Below are positions 1-8,293 of a stretch of 62,907 nucleotides of DNA, piece after piece. The stretch lies in the NCBI GenBank assembly GCA_900766815.1, contig CAAFWV010000039.1, forward strand, positions 1-62,907, given 5' to 3'. Under the pieces are notes generated by a model, which worked only from the letters and a program-made list of their open reading frames with translations, did no database searches and was not told the origin of the DNA. Source of the DNA: Lachnospiraceae bacterium (GTDB taxonomy: Bacteria; Bacillota; Clostridia; Lachnospirales; Lachnospiraceae). Made by a program: the position numbers and the translations under genes. Every line of letters begins with the position of its first letter. Position 1 is the stretch's first letter.

Positions 1-7
1 CAGATAA

Positions 8-79
8 TCCTCGATAGCTCAGCGGTAGAGCATTCGGCTGTTAACCGAAGGGTCGTTGGTTCGAACCCAACTCGGGGAG
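8..79 (+). tRNA. tRNA-Asn (GTT)
   Basis: The cloverleaf folds with acceptor arms 8-14 and 72-78 (one G-T pair), a T-arm with the TTCGAA loop, and an anticodon loop reading GTT. It is the first of three tandem tRNA genes and its CCA end is not encoded. Confidence 0.95.
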
Positions 80-120
80 TTTTTCTAATTTGAGAAGATG
101 AATGTCGAATTAGAACCTGA

Positions 121-192
121 GGCTCCGTGGTCAAGAGGTTAAGACATCGCCCTTTCACGGCGGTAACACGGGTTCAATTCCCGTCGGAGTCA
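121..192 (+). tRNA. tRNA-Glu (TTC)
   Basis: Acceptor arms 121-127 and 185-191 pair, and the anticodon loop CTTTCAC gives TTC. It is the second gene of the tRNA cluster. Confidence 0.95.
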
Positions 193-208
193 TTCTCGAA
201 TTAAATAT

Positions 209-279
209 GGTGACTTAGCCAAGTGGTAAGGCTCCGGACTGCAACTCCGTCATCGCCGGTTCAAATCCGGCAGTCACCT
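209..279 (+). tRNA. tRNA-Cys (GCA)
   Basis: Acceptor arms 209-215 and 272-278 pair perfectly, and the anticodon loop CTGCAAC gives GCA. It is the last gene of the tRNA cluster and is followed 12 bases later by a terminator. Confidence 0.95.
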
Positions 280-291
280 CTGAAATGAGAT

Positions 292-331
292 AGCCTCAAG
301 CATTGATTAATCGGTGTTTGAGGCTTTTTCT
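292..331 (+). terminator. Terminator of the tRNA cluster
   Basis: AGCCTCAA pairs with TTGAGGCT and the pairing continues inward with G-T pairs to give a stem of about 16 bp, followed directly by TTTTTCT. Confidence 0.9.
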
Positions 332-388
332 GTATATGAAATGATTTATTTCTGACGACCATAAGGACGTCAGAAACTAAGCTGAATA

Positions 389-427
389 ATACATCGGAAA
401 GCCAAGATTATTTGAATCCCGATGTAT
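389..427. repeat. Inverted repeat upstream of plsC
   Basis: ATACATCGG (389-397) and CCGATGTAT (419-427) are perfect 9-bp complements around a 21-base loop. A second small inverted repeat, TCTGACG/CGTCAGA, lies at 351-374. Nothing else is seen between the tRNA terminator and the plsC promoter. Function unknown. Confidence 0.5.
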
Positions 428-443
428 TTGGAACTGTCTTAAT

Positions 444-472
444 TTGCCTAAATATATAATGTTGGGTATAAT
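444..472 (+). promoter_or_regulatory. Promoter for plsC operon
   Basis: TTGCCT and a perfect TATAAT are separated by 17 bp. The predicted transcript start near 479 makes the ATG at 478 unlikely and supports the ATG at 496 as the plsC start. Confidence 0.7.
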
Positions 473-495
473 AGACTATGTTCTATGAGGTGGAT

Positions 496-1299
496 ATGTT
501 ACGTTTTTATTTTGTAATCATTATATCAATATATCTGATAATCTATTATATCGTTGTAGCAGATCATTATTCCGATAACAGGGATAAATATGACGAGTTC
601 AGCTGCTACAATCTTGCCAGACGTATGATTGGCGACATCCAGAAGCGTGCAAACATCAGGACCATAGCCTATGGCAAGGACAAGCTGCCTAAGGGCGAGG
701 GTGGATACATAATGTATGCCAATCACCAGGGGAAATATGATGCACTTGGAATAATTGCATCACATGATGAGCCCTGCTCAGTTATCATGGACGCGAAGCG
801 AAGCAGGATGCTGCTGGCCAACCAGGTGGTTAAGCTGGTGGACGGAATCAGACTGGACAAGACGGATTTTCGCAGTCAGGTCAAGGTATTGAACGAGATG
901 ATAAAGCAGGCCAAGAGCGGAAGACGCTTCATCTACTTCCCGGAGGGCGGCTATGACCATAACGGCAATACACTTCAGGAGTTCAAGCCGGGTGCCTTCA
1001 AGGTGGCAATGAAGGCCGGATGTCCCATTGTGCCCGTAGCAATCTATGACAGCCACATACCGTTTGATTACAATTCCTTGAGGAAGGTTACGACCCAGGT
1101 GTGCTTCATTGACCCGATTTACCCCGAGGAATATGCCAACCTGTCCACCAAGGAGGTCAGCGACATGGTGAAGGCACGAATTGAGGACAAGCTTCATGAG
1201 CTGGAGGATAACCGTAAGAGGCTTGGTCTCAACACATGGTTTAAGGAATATAAGAGTGGACCTGCGCAGATTACTTCGCAGGCTGTTAACGAGGGCTGA
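496..1299 (+). CDS. plsC: 1-acyl-sn-glycerol-3-phosphate acyltransferase
   Basis: A PlsC-type acyltransferase (267 aa) that would acylate lysophosphatidate at sn-2 to make phosphatidate at the membrane. An N-terminal hydrophobic anchor covers about residues 2-20. The catalytic motif is NHQGKYD near residue 76 (NHxxxxD) and the substrate motif FPEGG is near 148-152, both in the family's usual order. The ATG at 496 is preferred over 478 because GAGGTGG lies just before it and the promoter -10 box ends six bases before 478. The cyclase gene starts 37 bp downstream, so the two are probably co-transcribed. The exact acyl acceptor cannot be read from sequence. Confidence 0.88.
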   Translation: MLRFYFVIIISIYLIIYYIVVADHYSDNRDKYDEFSCYNLARRMIGDIQKRANIRTIAYGKDKLPKGEGGYIMYANHQGKYDALGIIASHDEPCSVIMDAKRSRMLLANQVVKLVDGIRLDKTDFRSQVKVLNEMIKQAKSGRRFIYFPEGGYDHNGNTLQEFKPGAFKVAMKAGCPIVPVAIYDSHIPFDYNSLRKVTTQVCFIDPIYPEEYANLSTKEVSDMVKARIEDKLHELEDNRKRLGLNTWFKEYKSGPAQITSQAVNEG

Positions 1300-1336
1300 T
1301 ACTTAGGTATTGGCCTCTTTGCGTTTAGGAGGAACA

Positions 1337-3172
1337 ATGAAGAAAGGACTTAGTCTCTATATTTCGAGTCTGCTGGCAGCCCTGCTTGTGGCAATAATCG
1401 TAGCAATACTGACATATACGGGTGCCCTCTACTCCATCGACTGCGCCATCACTGACAGACTCTATTCAAACCTCAAGGGCCCAAGTTCTGACATAATCAT
1501 AATAGGCGTGGATGAAGAGACTCTTAATGCCTACGGCAACTACAACACCTTTATCCGGCAAAAGTGCGGGGAACTGACTAACCTCCTATTTGAGGACAGT
1601 GAAAACGCCCCTGCAGTCCTGGGTATAGACATCCTCTTTGTAGACAATGTTAATGAAGAGACAGATGCGTATCTGGCAGATGCTGTTACCAATGCAGACA
1701 GGGTAGTAAATTCATGTAATCTGGTATACAGAGGTGCCCTAAGCAGACAGGCTGACGGGACCCTCTATTATGATACAGACAATATCTCCTTCGTAGAGAT
1801 GCCCTTTGACGGCCTGCTACAGAATAGCAAGGCAGGCTTCGTTAACGTAGCACTTGCTAAGGACGGCGTGGTAAGATACGCCCTGGATACGGTGGAATAT
1901 ACGGATGAAGCAGGTGGTGAGAGCCATGTGCTTCCAAGCTTCGCAAGAAGGGTATATGAGGAATACTGTGACTATATGGGTATGGATAAGATATCTCCCG
2001 TATTGGATGATACCAACAGGTTCGGTATACGTTATTCAGGTAAGTCGGGAGAGTATTCTCATGTATCACTTAAAAGTGTGCTCGAGGGCAATGTTCCACC
2101 TGAGGCCTTCAAGGATAAGATAGTATTGTTCGGTGCATATGCTCCGGGCTTCATGGACAGCTACATATCCGCAGTTGACAGAAGCGACCCCATGTATGGA
2201 GTTGAGATTAATGCCAACATAATCCAGAACTATATTGATGAGAACGGCTGGAAGAATGTAAGCAATGGCCTAATGGCAGCGATAATGTTCATTATCGTCT
2301 TTGTATACTTAGTTGTGATAAGAAGGCAGAAGCTTCCGGTAATACTGGCGTCGGCGCTTTTAATAGAAGCAGGCTATGTGGCAGTGGGCATGCTATTGGC
2401 ATCGAGAGGATGCGTGATTCCGCAGGTATACGTGCTGTTGTTTATCGTGGTGACGGTCGGCTTCTTCATAATTGAGAGGTATGTGCTTGAGTACCTGAGA
2501 CGAAGGAAAACCCTGGAGGTATTCAGCAAATACGTAGCTCCGGAGGTTGTAAGAGAGCTTACTAAGAGCGGAGATTTCAAGTTGGTGCTGGGCGGCGAGA
2601 AGAGAAATGTTGCGGTGCTTTTCGTGGATATCAGAGGGTTTACGCCGCTGTCGGAGAGCATGGAGCCTGAACAGGTTGTTGCGATACTGAATGAATATCT
2701 GTCGCTTACGACCAGGTGTATCTTCGCACATCACGGAACCCTGGATAAGTTTGTCGGTGATGCGACTATGGCTGTGTTCAACGCGCCCTTCGACCAGGAT
2801 GATTATATATATGAAGCAGTTGCTACCGCCTGGGATATCAAGCAGGGTAGCAGGGAGCTGGGCGAGAGGCTGTATCAGCAGTTCGGCAAGCACGTGGGCT
2901 TCGGTGTAGGAGTTAACTGTGGTGAAGCCGTAGTCGGCAATATCGGCTGTGAATTCAGAATGGATTATACGGCTATCGGAGATACTGTCAATACCGCTGC
3001 AAGACTTGAGGCCAATGCCAAGGCTGAGGAAGTGTTAATCAGCGAATATGTCTATGAGATAATAAAGGACAGAATAAGTGCCGAAGAGGTGGGCGAGATT
3101 CCGCTTAAGGGTAAGAGCAACAAGATTATGGTATACAGAGTGACCGGAATGGGAGCAGGCAATGAAGCATAG
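1337..3172 (+). CDS. CHASE2-domain class III adenylate/guanylate cyclase
   Basis: A membrane receptor cyclase of 611 aa. An N-terminal membrane segment (about 5-27) is followed by an extracellular CHASE2 sensor (about 30-295), three more membrane segments (about 300-385) and a cytoplasmic class III cyclase domain (about 415-605). Both metal Asp residues are present (FVDIRGF, D431; KFVGD, D475), as is the NTAAR transition-state motif near 549-553. Lys471 with Thr545 (DYTAIGD) is the pair expected for ATP rather than GTP in bacterial type IIIb enzymes, so adenylate cyclase is the better guess. AGGAGG precedes ATG 1337. The gene overlaps the next by 11 bp, indicating translational coupling. Confidence 0.88.
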   Translation: MKKGLSLYISSLLAALLVAIIVAILTYTGALYSIDCAITDRLYSNLKGPSSDIIIIGVDEETLNAYGNYNTFIRQKCGELTNLLFEDSENAPAVLGIDILFVDNVNEETDAYLADAVTNADRVVNSCNLVYRGALSRQADGTLYYDTDNISFVEMPFDGLLQNSKAGFVNVALAKDGVVRYALDTVEYTDEAGGESHVLPSFARRVYEEYCDYMGMDKISPVLDDTNRFGIRYSGKSGEYSHVSLKSVLEGNVPPEAFKDKIVLFGAYAPGFMDSYISAVDRSDPMYGVEINANIIQNYIDENGWKNVSNGLMAAIMFIIVFVYLVVIRRQKLPVILASALLIEAGYVAVGMLLASRGCVIPQVYVLLFIVVTVGFFIIERYVLEYLRRRKTLEVFSKYVAPEVVRELTKSGDFKLVLGGEKRNVAVLFVDIRGFTPLSESMEPEQVVAILNEYLSLTTRCIFAHHGTLDKFVGDATMAVFNAPFDQDDYIYEAVATAWDIKQGSRELGERLYQQFGKHVGFGVGVNCGEAVVGNIGCEFRMDYTAIGDTVNTAARLEANAKAEEVLISEYVYEIIKDRISAEEVGEIPLKGKSNKIMVYRVTGMGAGNEA

Positions 3173-3947
3173 ATTGGGAATAATCCCCGATATAGACAGG
3201 CTGGATGATTCACTTAAGCTGTCCTGGGAATATAATACATTCTTTGAATATAATGATTTCTTTTATCCTGCCATTTATCAAAGCGAGGGCGAAACGAGAC
3301 GCAGAATCAATATCTACAAGTCATTGGACAGAGACATGAGCAGGGATACAATGCATGGGGTATTCTTCGATATTGCCATGACCTCTACGGATGAAATAAT
3401 AAGAAATCGAAGCAGGGTGCTTATGAATAATTCCATGGAGATTGCAGCCAATCTCGGGGTAAAGGGTGTTGTCTTCCATACAGGCATAAACCCCGGACTT
3501 TGGAACAGGTCATACTTAGACGGCTGGCTTGATACTGCTGCAACCTGGCTTGATAAGCTGGCTAAGGAATATTCACATATAGATATATATATCGAGAATA
3601 CCTTCGATAAGGATCCGGGAGTACTGACATCACTCATTGATTTACTCAGTCACAGGAAGAACGTGAAGCTCTGCCTTGACTATGGGCACGCGCTTTTGAC
3701 AGATACAGAGGATGAAGAGTGGGTGAAGCAGATGGCTCCGTATGTGGGACATGTTCATCTGAACGACCATGACATGAAGGAGGACCTGCATCTGGCGCCG
3801 GGCAAGGGCTTGATTGATTTCGAACGCTTTGAGGACCTGATGGAGGAATATGAGGTGGATGCACAGGTGCTGCTGGAGCTTAACGGAGCACAGGAGCAGT
3901 TGGAGGCACTGAAGTACATGACAAAGCTTGAGGAGGGCAGAGAGTGA
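3162..3947 (+). CDS. TIM-barrel protein of the sugar phosphate isomerase / AP endonuclease 2 family
   Basis: A 261-aa protein of the xylose-isomerase-like TIM-barrel superfamily. Likely divalent-metal ligands are in the expected places: VFHTG (about H105), IENTF (about E145), LDYGH (D173, H176), HVH (H197, H199) and LELNG (E239). The superfamily includes sugar isomerases and epimerases and endonuclease IV. No DNA-repair signature decides between them, so the substrate is unknown. Its ATG lies inside the cyclase gene and its stop overlaps the next start, so it belongs to the signalling operon, where its role is unclear. Confidence 0.72.
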   Translation: MKHRLGIIPDIDRLDDSLKLSWEYNTFFEYNDFFYPAIYQSEGETRRRINIYKSLDRDMSRDTMHGVFFDIAMTSTDEIIRNRSRVLMNNSMEIAANLGVKGVVFHTGINPGLWNRSYLDGWLDTAATWLDKLAKEYSHIDIYIENTFDKDPGVLTSLIDLLSHRKNVKLCLDYGHALLTDTEDEEWVKQMAPYVGHVHLNDHDMKEDLHLAPGKGLIDFERFEDLMEEYEVDAQVLLELNGAQEQLEALKYMTKLEEGRE

Positions 3948-4894
3948 TGAATGAGTCAGGAAGACTTAAGGTGGTGCTGGATATAAGCATCGCGCTGTCG
4001 GCTGAGAAGGACAGGAACAAGCTGTTCAATATGATTATCTCGAAGAGCATGGAGATAACGGGCTGTGACGCGGGCACACTCTACGTCCTTGACGGTGGGA
4101 ACCTGCGCTTCAGGATTATGAAGACGCTCAGCCAGAATGTGGACAGAGGCGGCGACGGCGAGCCAATCGACATCCCGCCGGTGAAGATGACGGAAACCAA
4201 TATCTGCGCCTACTCTGCTATACATAAGGAAGTAATGAACATCCCGGATGTGTACGATACTGACCGGTTCGACTTTACGGGACCCAAGAATTACGATGCC
4301 ATGACAGGCTACCACACCGGTTCCATGATGGCGGTGCCGCTCGTGGATGCCGACTCGAGGGTGGTGGGCGTGCTCCAGCTAATCAATGCACTCGATGATG
4401 CCGGCAACATCATCCCCTTCGATGATGAGAATGAGGAAATCGTGATGGCGCTGTCAAGCCAGGCTGCTATTGCCATCTCCAACATGCGCTACAGGGATGA
4501 GCTTCAGGAGCAGATGTGGTCCTTCACGGAGGCCATGGCAGCCGCAATCGACGAGAGAACCCCCTACAATGCCAGCCATACCAGGAACGTGGCCAAGTAC
4601 TGCGGACTGGTGGCCGACCACATCAACGAGCTTCACGCCCGGGGTCTCGAGGAGGAGAGCTTCAGCATCAACCGTAAGGAGCAGCTGGTGATGGGCGCCC
4701 TGCTTCATGACATCGGCAAGCTGGTCATTCCTCTCTCCGTCATGAATAAGGCAAGTCGTCTGGGTGGTCGCGAGACGGAGATTAAGTCCCGCCTTCAGAG
4801 TTACGCTCTTAGGGGCAAAATCGCCCTCTTAGAGGGTAGGCTTACCCCGGATGAATACGCGGCAACTGAGGCATCGATTAATGAAGCTATATAG
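3944..4894 (+). CDS. GAF + HD half of a split HD-GYP phosphodiesterase
   Basis: The N-terminal 316 aa of a GAF-HD-GYP protein. A GAF sensor domain covers about residues 1-185, followed by a linker helix and the first half of the HD-GYP domain with SHTRNVAKY (H212) and HDIGK (H255, D256). HD-GYP proteins hydrolyse cyclic di-GMP. The reading frame ends at TAG 4892-4894, and the same frame continues after it, without any shift, into the rest of the domain. The missing part carries three of the metal-binding residues, so this polypeptide alone should be inactive as an enzyme. The start overlaps the previous stop (ATGATGA arrangement). See the next entry. Confidence 0.8.
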   Translation: MMNESGRLKVVLDISIALSAEKDRNKLFNMIISKSMEITGCDAGTLYVLDGGNLRFRIMKTLSQNVDRGGDGEPIDIPPVKMTETNICAYSAIHKEVMNIPDVYDTDRFDFTGPKNYDAMTGYHTGSMMAVPLVDADSRVVGVLQLINALDDAGNIIPFDDENEEIVMALSSQAAIAISNMRYRDELQEQMWSFTEAMAAAIDERTPYNASHTRNVAKYCGLVADHINELHARGLEEESFSINRKEQLVMGALLHDIGKLVIPLSVMNKASRLGGRETEIKSRLQSYALRGKIALLEGRLTPDEYAATEASINEAI

Positions 4895-4897
4895 GTT

Positions 4898-5446
4898 ATG
4901 GAGGCTGTCAATACAGCAGGCTTTGTGAATGATGAGCTGAAGGCCAGACTGGAGGAGGTTATCAATCTTGGTATTACGGATGAAGGTAAGTCAGGGGCGG
5001 TTAGGCCGGATGATGATAGTGAGAAAGCGGATGGCAGGATGGAGCCGTTCTTCACGGAGGAAGAGAAGGAGTGTCTGAGGATAGTTAAGGGAACGCTTAC
5101 TGAGAAGGAGCGTAAGGTCATGGAGAGTCATGTGGAGATAACGGACAGAATCCTAAGTAAGGTTCATTTCAATTCGTATTTCTTAGATTCGCCTAAGTGG
5201 GCGGCAGAGCATCATGAATGCCTGAACGGTCGAGGTTATCCTAATCATATGACGGCTGATGAGCTTGCAACAGATGCGCGAATCATTGCCGTTGCGGATA
5301 TCTGTGATGCATTGCTTGCGACAGACAGGCCGTATAAGAAACCGATTCCGAAGGAAAAAGCGTTTGACATACTGAGGGATATGGCAAATAATGGGAATAT
5401 AGACGGTAAAATAGTCGAATACCTGTATGAATGCATAGATTGTTGA
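4898..5446 (+). CDS. GYP half of a split HD-GYP phosphodiesterase
   Basis: The C-terminal 182 aa of the same HD-GYP domain, in the same frame as the upstream half and separated from it only by TAG GTT. It holds SHVEITD (H78), EHHE (H105, H106), the GRGYP signature (111-115) and VADICDAL. A helical, charged insert occupies residues 1-60. The ATG at 4898 has no convincing ribosome site, so separate translation would need coupling to the upstream stop or TAG readthrough. A recent nonsense mutation (pseudogene), a sequencing error, or two interacting half-proteins all fit. Confidence 0.75.
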   Translation: MEAVNTAGFVNDELKARLEEVINLGITDEGKSGAVRPDDDSEKADGRMEPFFTEEEKECLRIVKGTLTEKERKVMESHVEITDRILSKVHFNSYFLDSPKWAAEHHECLNGRGYPNHMTADELATDARIIAVADICDALLATDRPYKKPIPKEKAFDILRDMANNGNIDGKIVEYLYECIDC

Positions 5447-5475
5447 TGCGTTCAGACATTATGAGGAGAAGTATT

Positions 5476-6909
5476 ATGAAAATAGGGGATTTCCTAAAGA
5501 CAACGAAGGGTAAGGTGGTAACGCTCGCATCAGGTGCGGGCGTGATTGCGGTAGGAATTGCCGTTGCGGTACTGATGCAGGGCAGTGGCTACAGAAGCAT
5601 AGCAGTCAATGGCCTGGAAGGAACTGTTAATGTTATTGGTGAGAAGAACAATGGTAATGCTTATGTGGGACAGAATCTCTATAGTGGTGATGATGTAACG
5701 GTAGCAAGTGCGTCGTCGCTCACCATGTGTATGGATGGTGATAAGTATGTATATGCCGATGCGGATACACACTTTAGCTTAGAGGCATCCAATCCCAAGG
5801 ATGACAGCAGAATAAAGATTAATCTGGATGCGGGCTCTGAGCTTAATGAGCTTAAGAATAAGCTGGCTGACGGTGAGTCATACGTGGTTGACACACCTAA
5901 TTCCACAATGTCTGTAAGAGGTACCACCTTCAGGGTGACAGTATACAAGGGTGAGGACGGACTCTGGTATACACTTCTTGAGGTTATAAGCGGAACCGTT
6001 GAGGTTGCTCTCAAGACAGAGGATGGAACCTACAACGGCATAGTGGAACAGTTTGGTGAAGGTCAGGCAGCCATGGTTAGGGGAAACAGTGAATTCTCTG
6101 AGTTTATTGTCGGCGAAGAGAATGAGGAGATACTTATCTTCGATTACAAGCAGCTTCCCGAGAATGCCGTACCCAGAGTAGAAATGATAATTAGCTTCCT
6201 TAAGGACAATATGATTGTTGGCGATATTGAAGAACAGCACTTGGAGGATGAGGAGGAAGCATCCGATGGAAATGTGACAACTGAGGCATCTGGTGACGTT
6301 GAAGAGGATGACAAAGCAGAGGAGGAAGCTGAGGTAGAAGAAGCAGAGGCGGATGCAAATGAGGCGAGCGAAAACGCATCAACAGCTGTTGCAGATACCG
6401 AAGCACATGTACATACTCCCGGCGAGTGGATGATTGTAATTAGTCCAAGCTGTGGCGCTCAGGGTGCGAGACAACAGTTCTGTACGGAATGTAATGCATT
6501 ACTTGCTGCAGAATTACTTCCTGCCTCAGGCAATCATATAAGAGGACACTGGGTAACCACACTCTATGGTGCCTGCAACTATGAAGGAACAGAGCAGGAG
6601 GAGTGCCCCAACTGTGGAGCAGTCTTCGGTACACGCAGCACAGGCTACGGCGAGCACACATATTCCGGTGGCAAATGCGTAGTCTGCGGACAGAGCGATC
6701 CAAACTATTCACCGGTCGTTCAGACGGCGGGATGCAGTCACGTGTGGAGTAGTTATACGCAGACAGTAAATCCGGACAATGGGGAATTTTCACATTCGAG
6801 AACATGTAGGTTATGCGGTCAGAGTGAGAGCGGTCAATGTGATCCGCCATTTCCTGATGTTCAAGGAGAAGCATGTAAGATTTGTGGAGGATATTATATA
6901 GAATATTAA
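5476..6909 (+). CDS. Membrane-anchored FecR-domain protein with C-terminal zinc-ribbon-like repeats
   Basis: A 477-aa protein with one N-terminal membrane segment (about 16-38), an extracellular FecR-type domain (about 45-190, with the hallmark SVRGTTFRV near 145-153), an acidic low-complexity spacer (about 255-310) and a C-terminal region with repeated CxxC pairs (CTECN, CPNCG, CVVCG, CRLCG, CKICG) that look like short zinc knuckles. GAGGAG at 5463-5468 sits seven bases before ATG 5476, which decides the start against an in-frame ATG at 5431. It closes the cyclase/HD-GYP operon. FecR and CHASE2 domains often occur together, suggesting joint envelope sensing (inference). Confidence 0.75.
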   Translation: MKIGDFLKTTKGKVVTLASGAGVIAVGIAVAVLMQGSGYRSIAVNGLEGTVNVIGEKNNGNAYVGQNLYSGDDVTVASASSLTMCMDGDKYVYADADTHFSLEASNPKDDSRIKINLDAGSELNELKNKLADGESYVVDTPNSTMSVRGTTFRVTVYKGEDGLWYTLLEVISGTVEVALKTEDGTYNGIVEQFGEGQAAMVRGNSEFSEFIVGEENEEILIFDYKQLPENAVPRVEMIISFLKDNMIVGDIEEQHLEDEEEASDGNVTTEASGDVEEDDKAEEEAEVEEAEADANEASENASTAVADTEAHVHTPGEWMIVISPSCGAQGARQQFCTECNALLAAELLPASGNHIRGHWVTTLYGACNYEGTEQEECPNCGAVFGTRSTGYGEHTYSGGKCVVCGQSDPNYSPVVQTAGCSHVWSSYTQTVNPDNGEFSHSRTCRLCGQSESGQCDPPFPDVQGEACKICGGYYIEY

Positions 6910-6944
6910 CCATATATAATACAAGACCATTAGTTATTAAGGGC

Positions 6945-6973
6945 TTGCAATATTGCATAGAGTATGATATGAT
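6945..6973 (+). promoter_or_regulatory. Promoter for rpsF-ssb-rpsR
   Basis: TTGCAA and TATGAT are separated by exactly 17 bp, about 65 bases before the rpsF start. Confidence 0.75.
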
Positions 6974-6997
6974 ATCTACTCGTGATAATAATTCCTT

Positions 6998-7016
6998 GGC
7001 AGGAGCGATACCTGCC
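6998..7016 (+). promoter_or_regulatory. Hairpin in the rpsF 5' leader
   Basis: GGCAGG (6998-7003) pairs with CCTGCC (7011-7016) around a 7-base loop, 23 bases before the rpsF start. Leaders of rpsF operons often bind S6:S18. I do not recognise the conserved bulge of that motif here, so autoregulation is only a possibility. Confidence 0.4.
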
Positions 7017-7039
7017 CAGAGACCAAAAGGAGGTAAAGC

Positions 7040-7330
7040 ATGAACAAATATGAGTTAGCCGTTGTTGTTAATGCGCAGATCGAAGATGAAGAAAGAGCAG
7101 CAGTTGTAGACAAGTGCAAGGCTCTTATCGAAAGATTCGGTGGTACTGTAACCAACGTTGATGAAGCTGGTAAGAAGAGATTAGCTTACGAGATTCAGAA
7201 GATGCGTGAAGCTTACTACTACTTCATCCAGTTTGATGCAGAAGCAACTGCTCCGGGAGAAATCGAGCAGAGAATGCGAATCATGGACAACGTTCTCAGA
7301 TACTTATGCGTACGACAGGACGAGGAGTAG
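7040..7330 (+). CDS. rpsF: 30S ribosomal protein S6
   Basis: A 96-aa S6 protein of normal length, with the typical beginning (YELAVVVNA) and the conserved AYEIQKMREAYYYF region. S6 pairs with S18 on the central domain of 16S rRNA. AAAGGAGG stands at a good distance before the ATG. It is the first gene of the classical rpsF-ssb-rpsR operon. Confidence 0.97.
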   Translation: MNKYELAVVVNAQIEDEERAAVVDKCKALIERFGGTVTNVDEAGKKRLAYEIQKMREAYYYFIQFDAEATAPGEIEQRMRIMDNVLRYLCVRQDEE

Positions 7331-7346
7331 AAAGAGAGAACAAAAT

Positions 7347-7799
7347 ATGAATAAGGTTATTCTTATGGGACGTCTGACAAGAGATCCCGAGGTTAGATAT
7401 TCACAGGGTGACAACCCTATGGCAATTGCAAGATTTTCTCTTGCAGTAGACAGAAGACGTACATCTAATAATCAGGATGGTCAGACAGCAGATTTTATTA
7501 ACATCGTAACATTTGGAAAACTTGGTGAGTTTGCCGAGAAGTATCTTCATAAGGGTACCAAGGTTACCTTATCAGGTCGTATTCAGACTGGCAGTTATAC
7601 TAATAAGGATGGTCAGAAGGTATACACTACTGAGGTAGTGGCTGATGAGATCGAATTTGCCGAAAGCAAGAATTCTTCTTCATCAGATATGGGTGGTAAC
7701 GGTGGATTTACTCCACAGGCTGCTCCGACAGCAGCACCTGCCAATGATGGCTTTATGAACATTCCCGATGGAATTGATGAAGAACTGCCATTCAACTAG
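7347..7799 (+). CDS. ssb: Single-stranded DNA-binding protein
   Basis: A 150-aa SSB with one N-terminal OB fold (about 1-105, MNKVILMGRLTRDPEVR at the start), a flexible linker rich in Gly, Ala and Pro, and the conserved acidic tip DEELPFN that recruits repair and replication partners. It coats single-stranded DNA at forks. The open frame extends upstream into rpsF, but MNKVILMGRL is the universal SSB start, so ATG 7347 is chosen. It lies 16 bp after rpsF. Confidence 0.96.
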   Translation: MNKVILMGRLTRDPEVRYSQGDNPMAIARFSLAVDRRRTSNNQDGQTADFINIVTFGKLGEFAEKYLHKGTKVTLSGRIQTGSYTNKDGQKVYTTEVVADEIEFAESKNSSSSDMGGNGGFTPQAAPTAAPANDGFMNIPDGIDEELPFN

Positions 7800-7819
7800 C
7801 ATTTAAGGAGGCATGTAGC

Positions 7820-8083
7820 ATGGCTTTTAATAAGAATGAGCGCGGCGATGCTCCTCGTAAGAGAGCAGGCGGTATGCGCAGAAGAAAGAAAGTATGCGTA
7901 TTCTGTGGCAAGGATAATACAATTGACTACAAGGATACAGCTAAGCTTAAGAAGTATGTATCAGAGAGAGGAAAGATCCTTCCTCGCCGTATCACAGGAA
8001 CATGTGCTAAGCATCAGAGAGCACTGACAGCTGCTGTTAAGAGAGCTCGTCACGTTGCACTTATGCCATACACGGTGGAATAG
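7820..8083 (+). CDS. rpsR: 30S ribosomal protein S18
   Basis: An 87-aa S18 protein with the conserved core (KLKKYVSERGKILPRRITGTC). It keeps the zinc-binding cysteines (CVFC and GTCAKH), so it is the C+ form that depends on zinc. S18 forms a heterodimer with S6 in the small subunit. AAGGAGG precedes the ATG. It is the last gene of the operon. Confidence 0.97.
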   Translation: MAFNKNERGDAPRKRAGGMRRRKKVCVFCGKDNTIDYKDTAKLKKYVSERGKILPRRITGTCAKHQRALTAAVKRARHVALMPYTVE

Positions 8084-8127
8084 AACCCTGTAAAATAGAG
8101 GGTTTGCAGGATTGGACAGGGTAGTTT

Positions 8128-8155
8128 TGACACAACTTTGACACAATCCTGACAC
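8128..8155. repeat. Three TGACAC repeats at 11-bp period
   Basis: TGACAC occurs at 8128, 8139 and 8150, about one DNA turn apart. The array lies between rpsR and its terminator, at the edge of the decayed accessory patch. A protein-binding array or the remnant of an integration boundary would both fit. Confidence 0.5.
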
Positions 8156-8174
8156 GAAAATATCGCGCAAGTAT

Positions 8175-8207
8175 AGGCCGGTCATCTAAAGATGGCTGGC
8201 CTTTTTG
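8175..8207 (+). terminator. Terminator after rpsR
   Basis: AGGCCGGTCATC pairs with GATGGCTGGCCT (with a G-T pair) around TAAA, followed by TTTTTG. Confidence 0.88.
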
Positions 8208-8293
8208 TATTTACTATTACATAATTGATAGACTAGCGTTACCATGCCTCCACCGGTTGAGCCAGATAATATAAGGAGGGCATAGATAATAGG

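Noticed and set aside
4892..4894. TAG as a pyrrolysine codon
   Set aside because: No pyrrolysine genes are visible and HD-GYP proteins are not known to use it; a nonsense change is simpler.
6998..7016. Known S6:S18-binding leader motif
   Set aside because: There is a hairpin, but I could not find the conserved bulge and loop bases of that motif, so only a generic leader hairpin is reported.
7206..7346. Upstream extension of ssb inside rpsF
   Set aside because: The extension lies in another frame of rpsF and the universal SSB start MNKVILMGRL begins at 7347.
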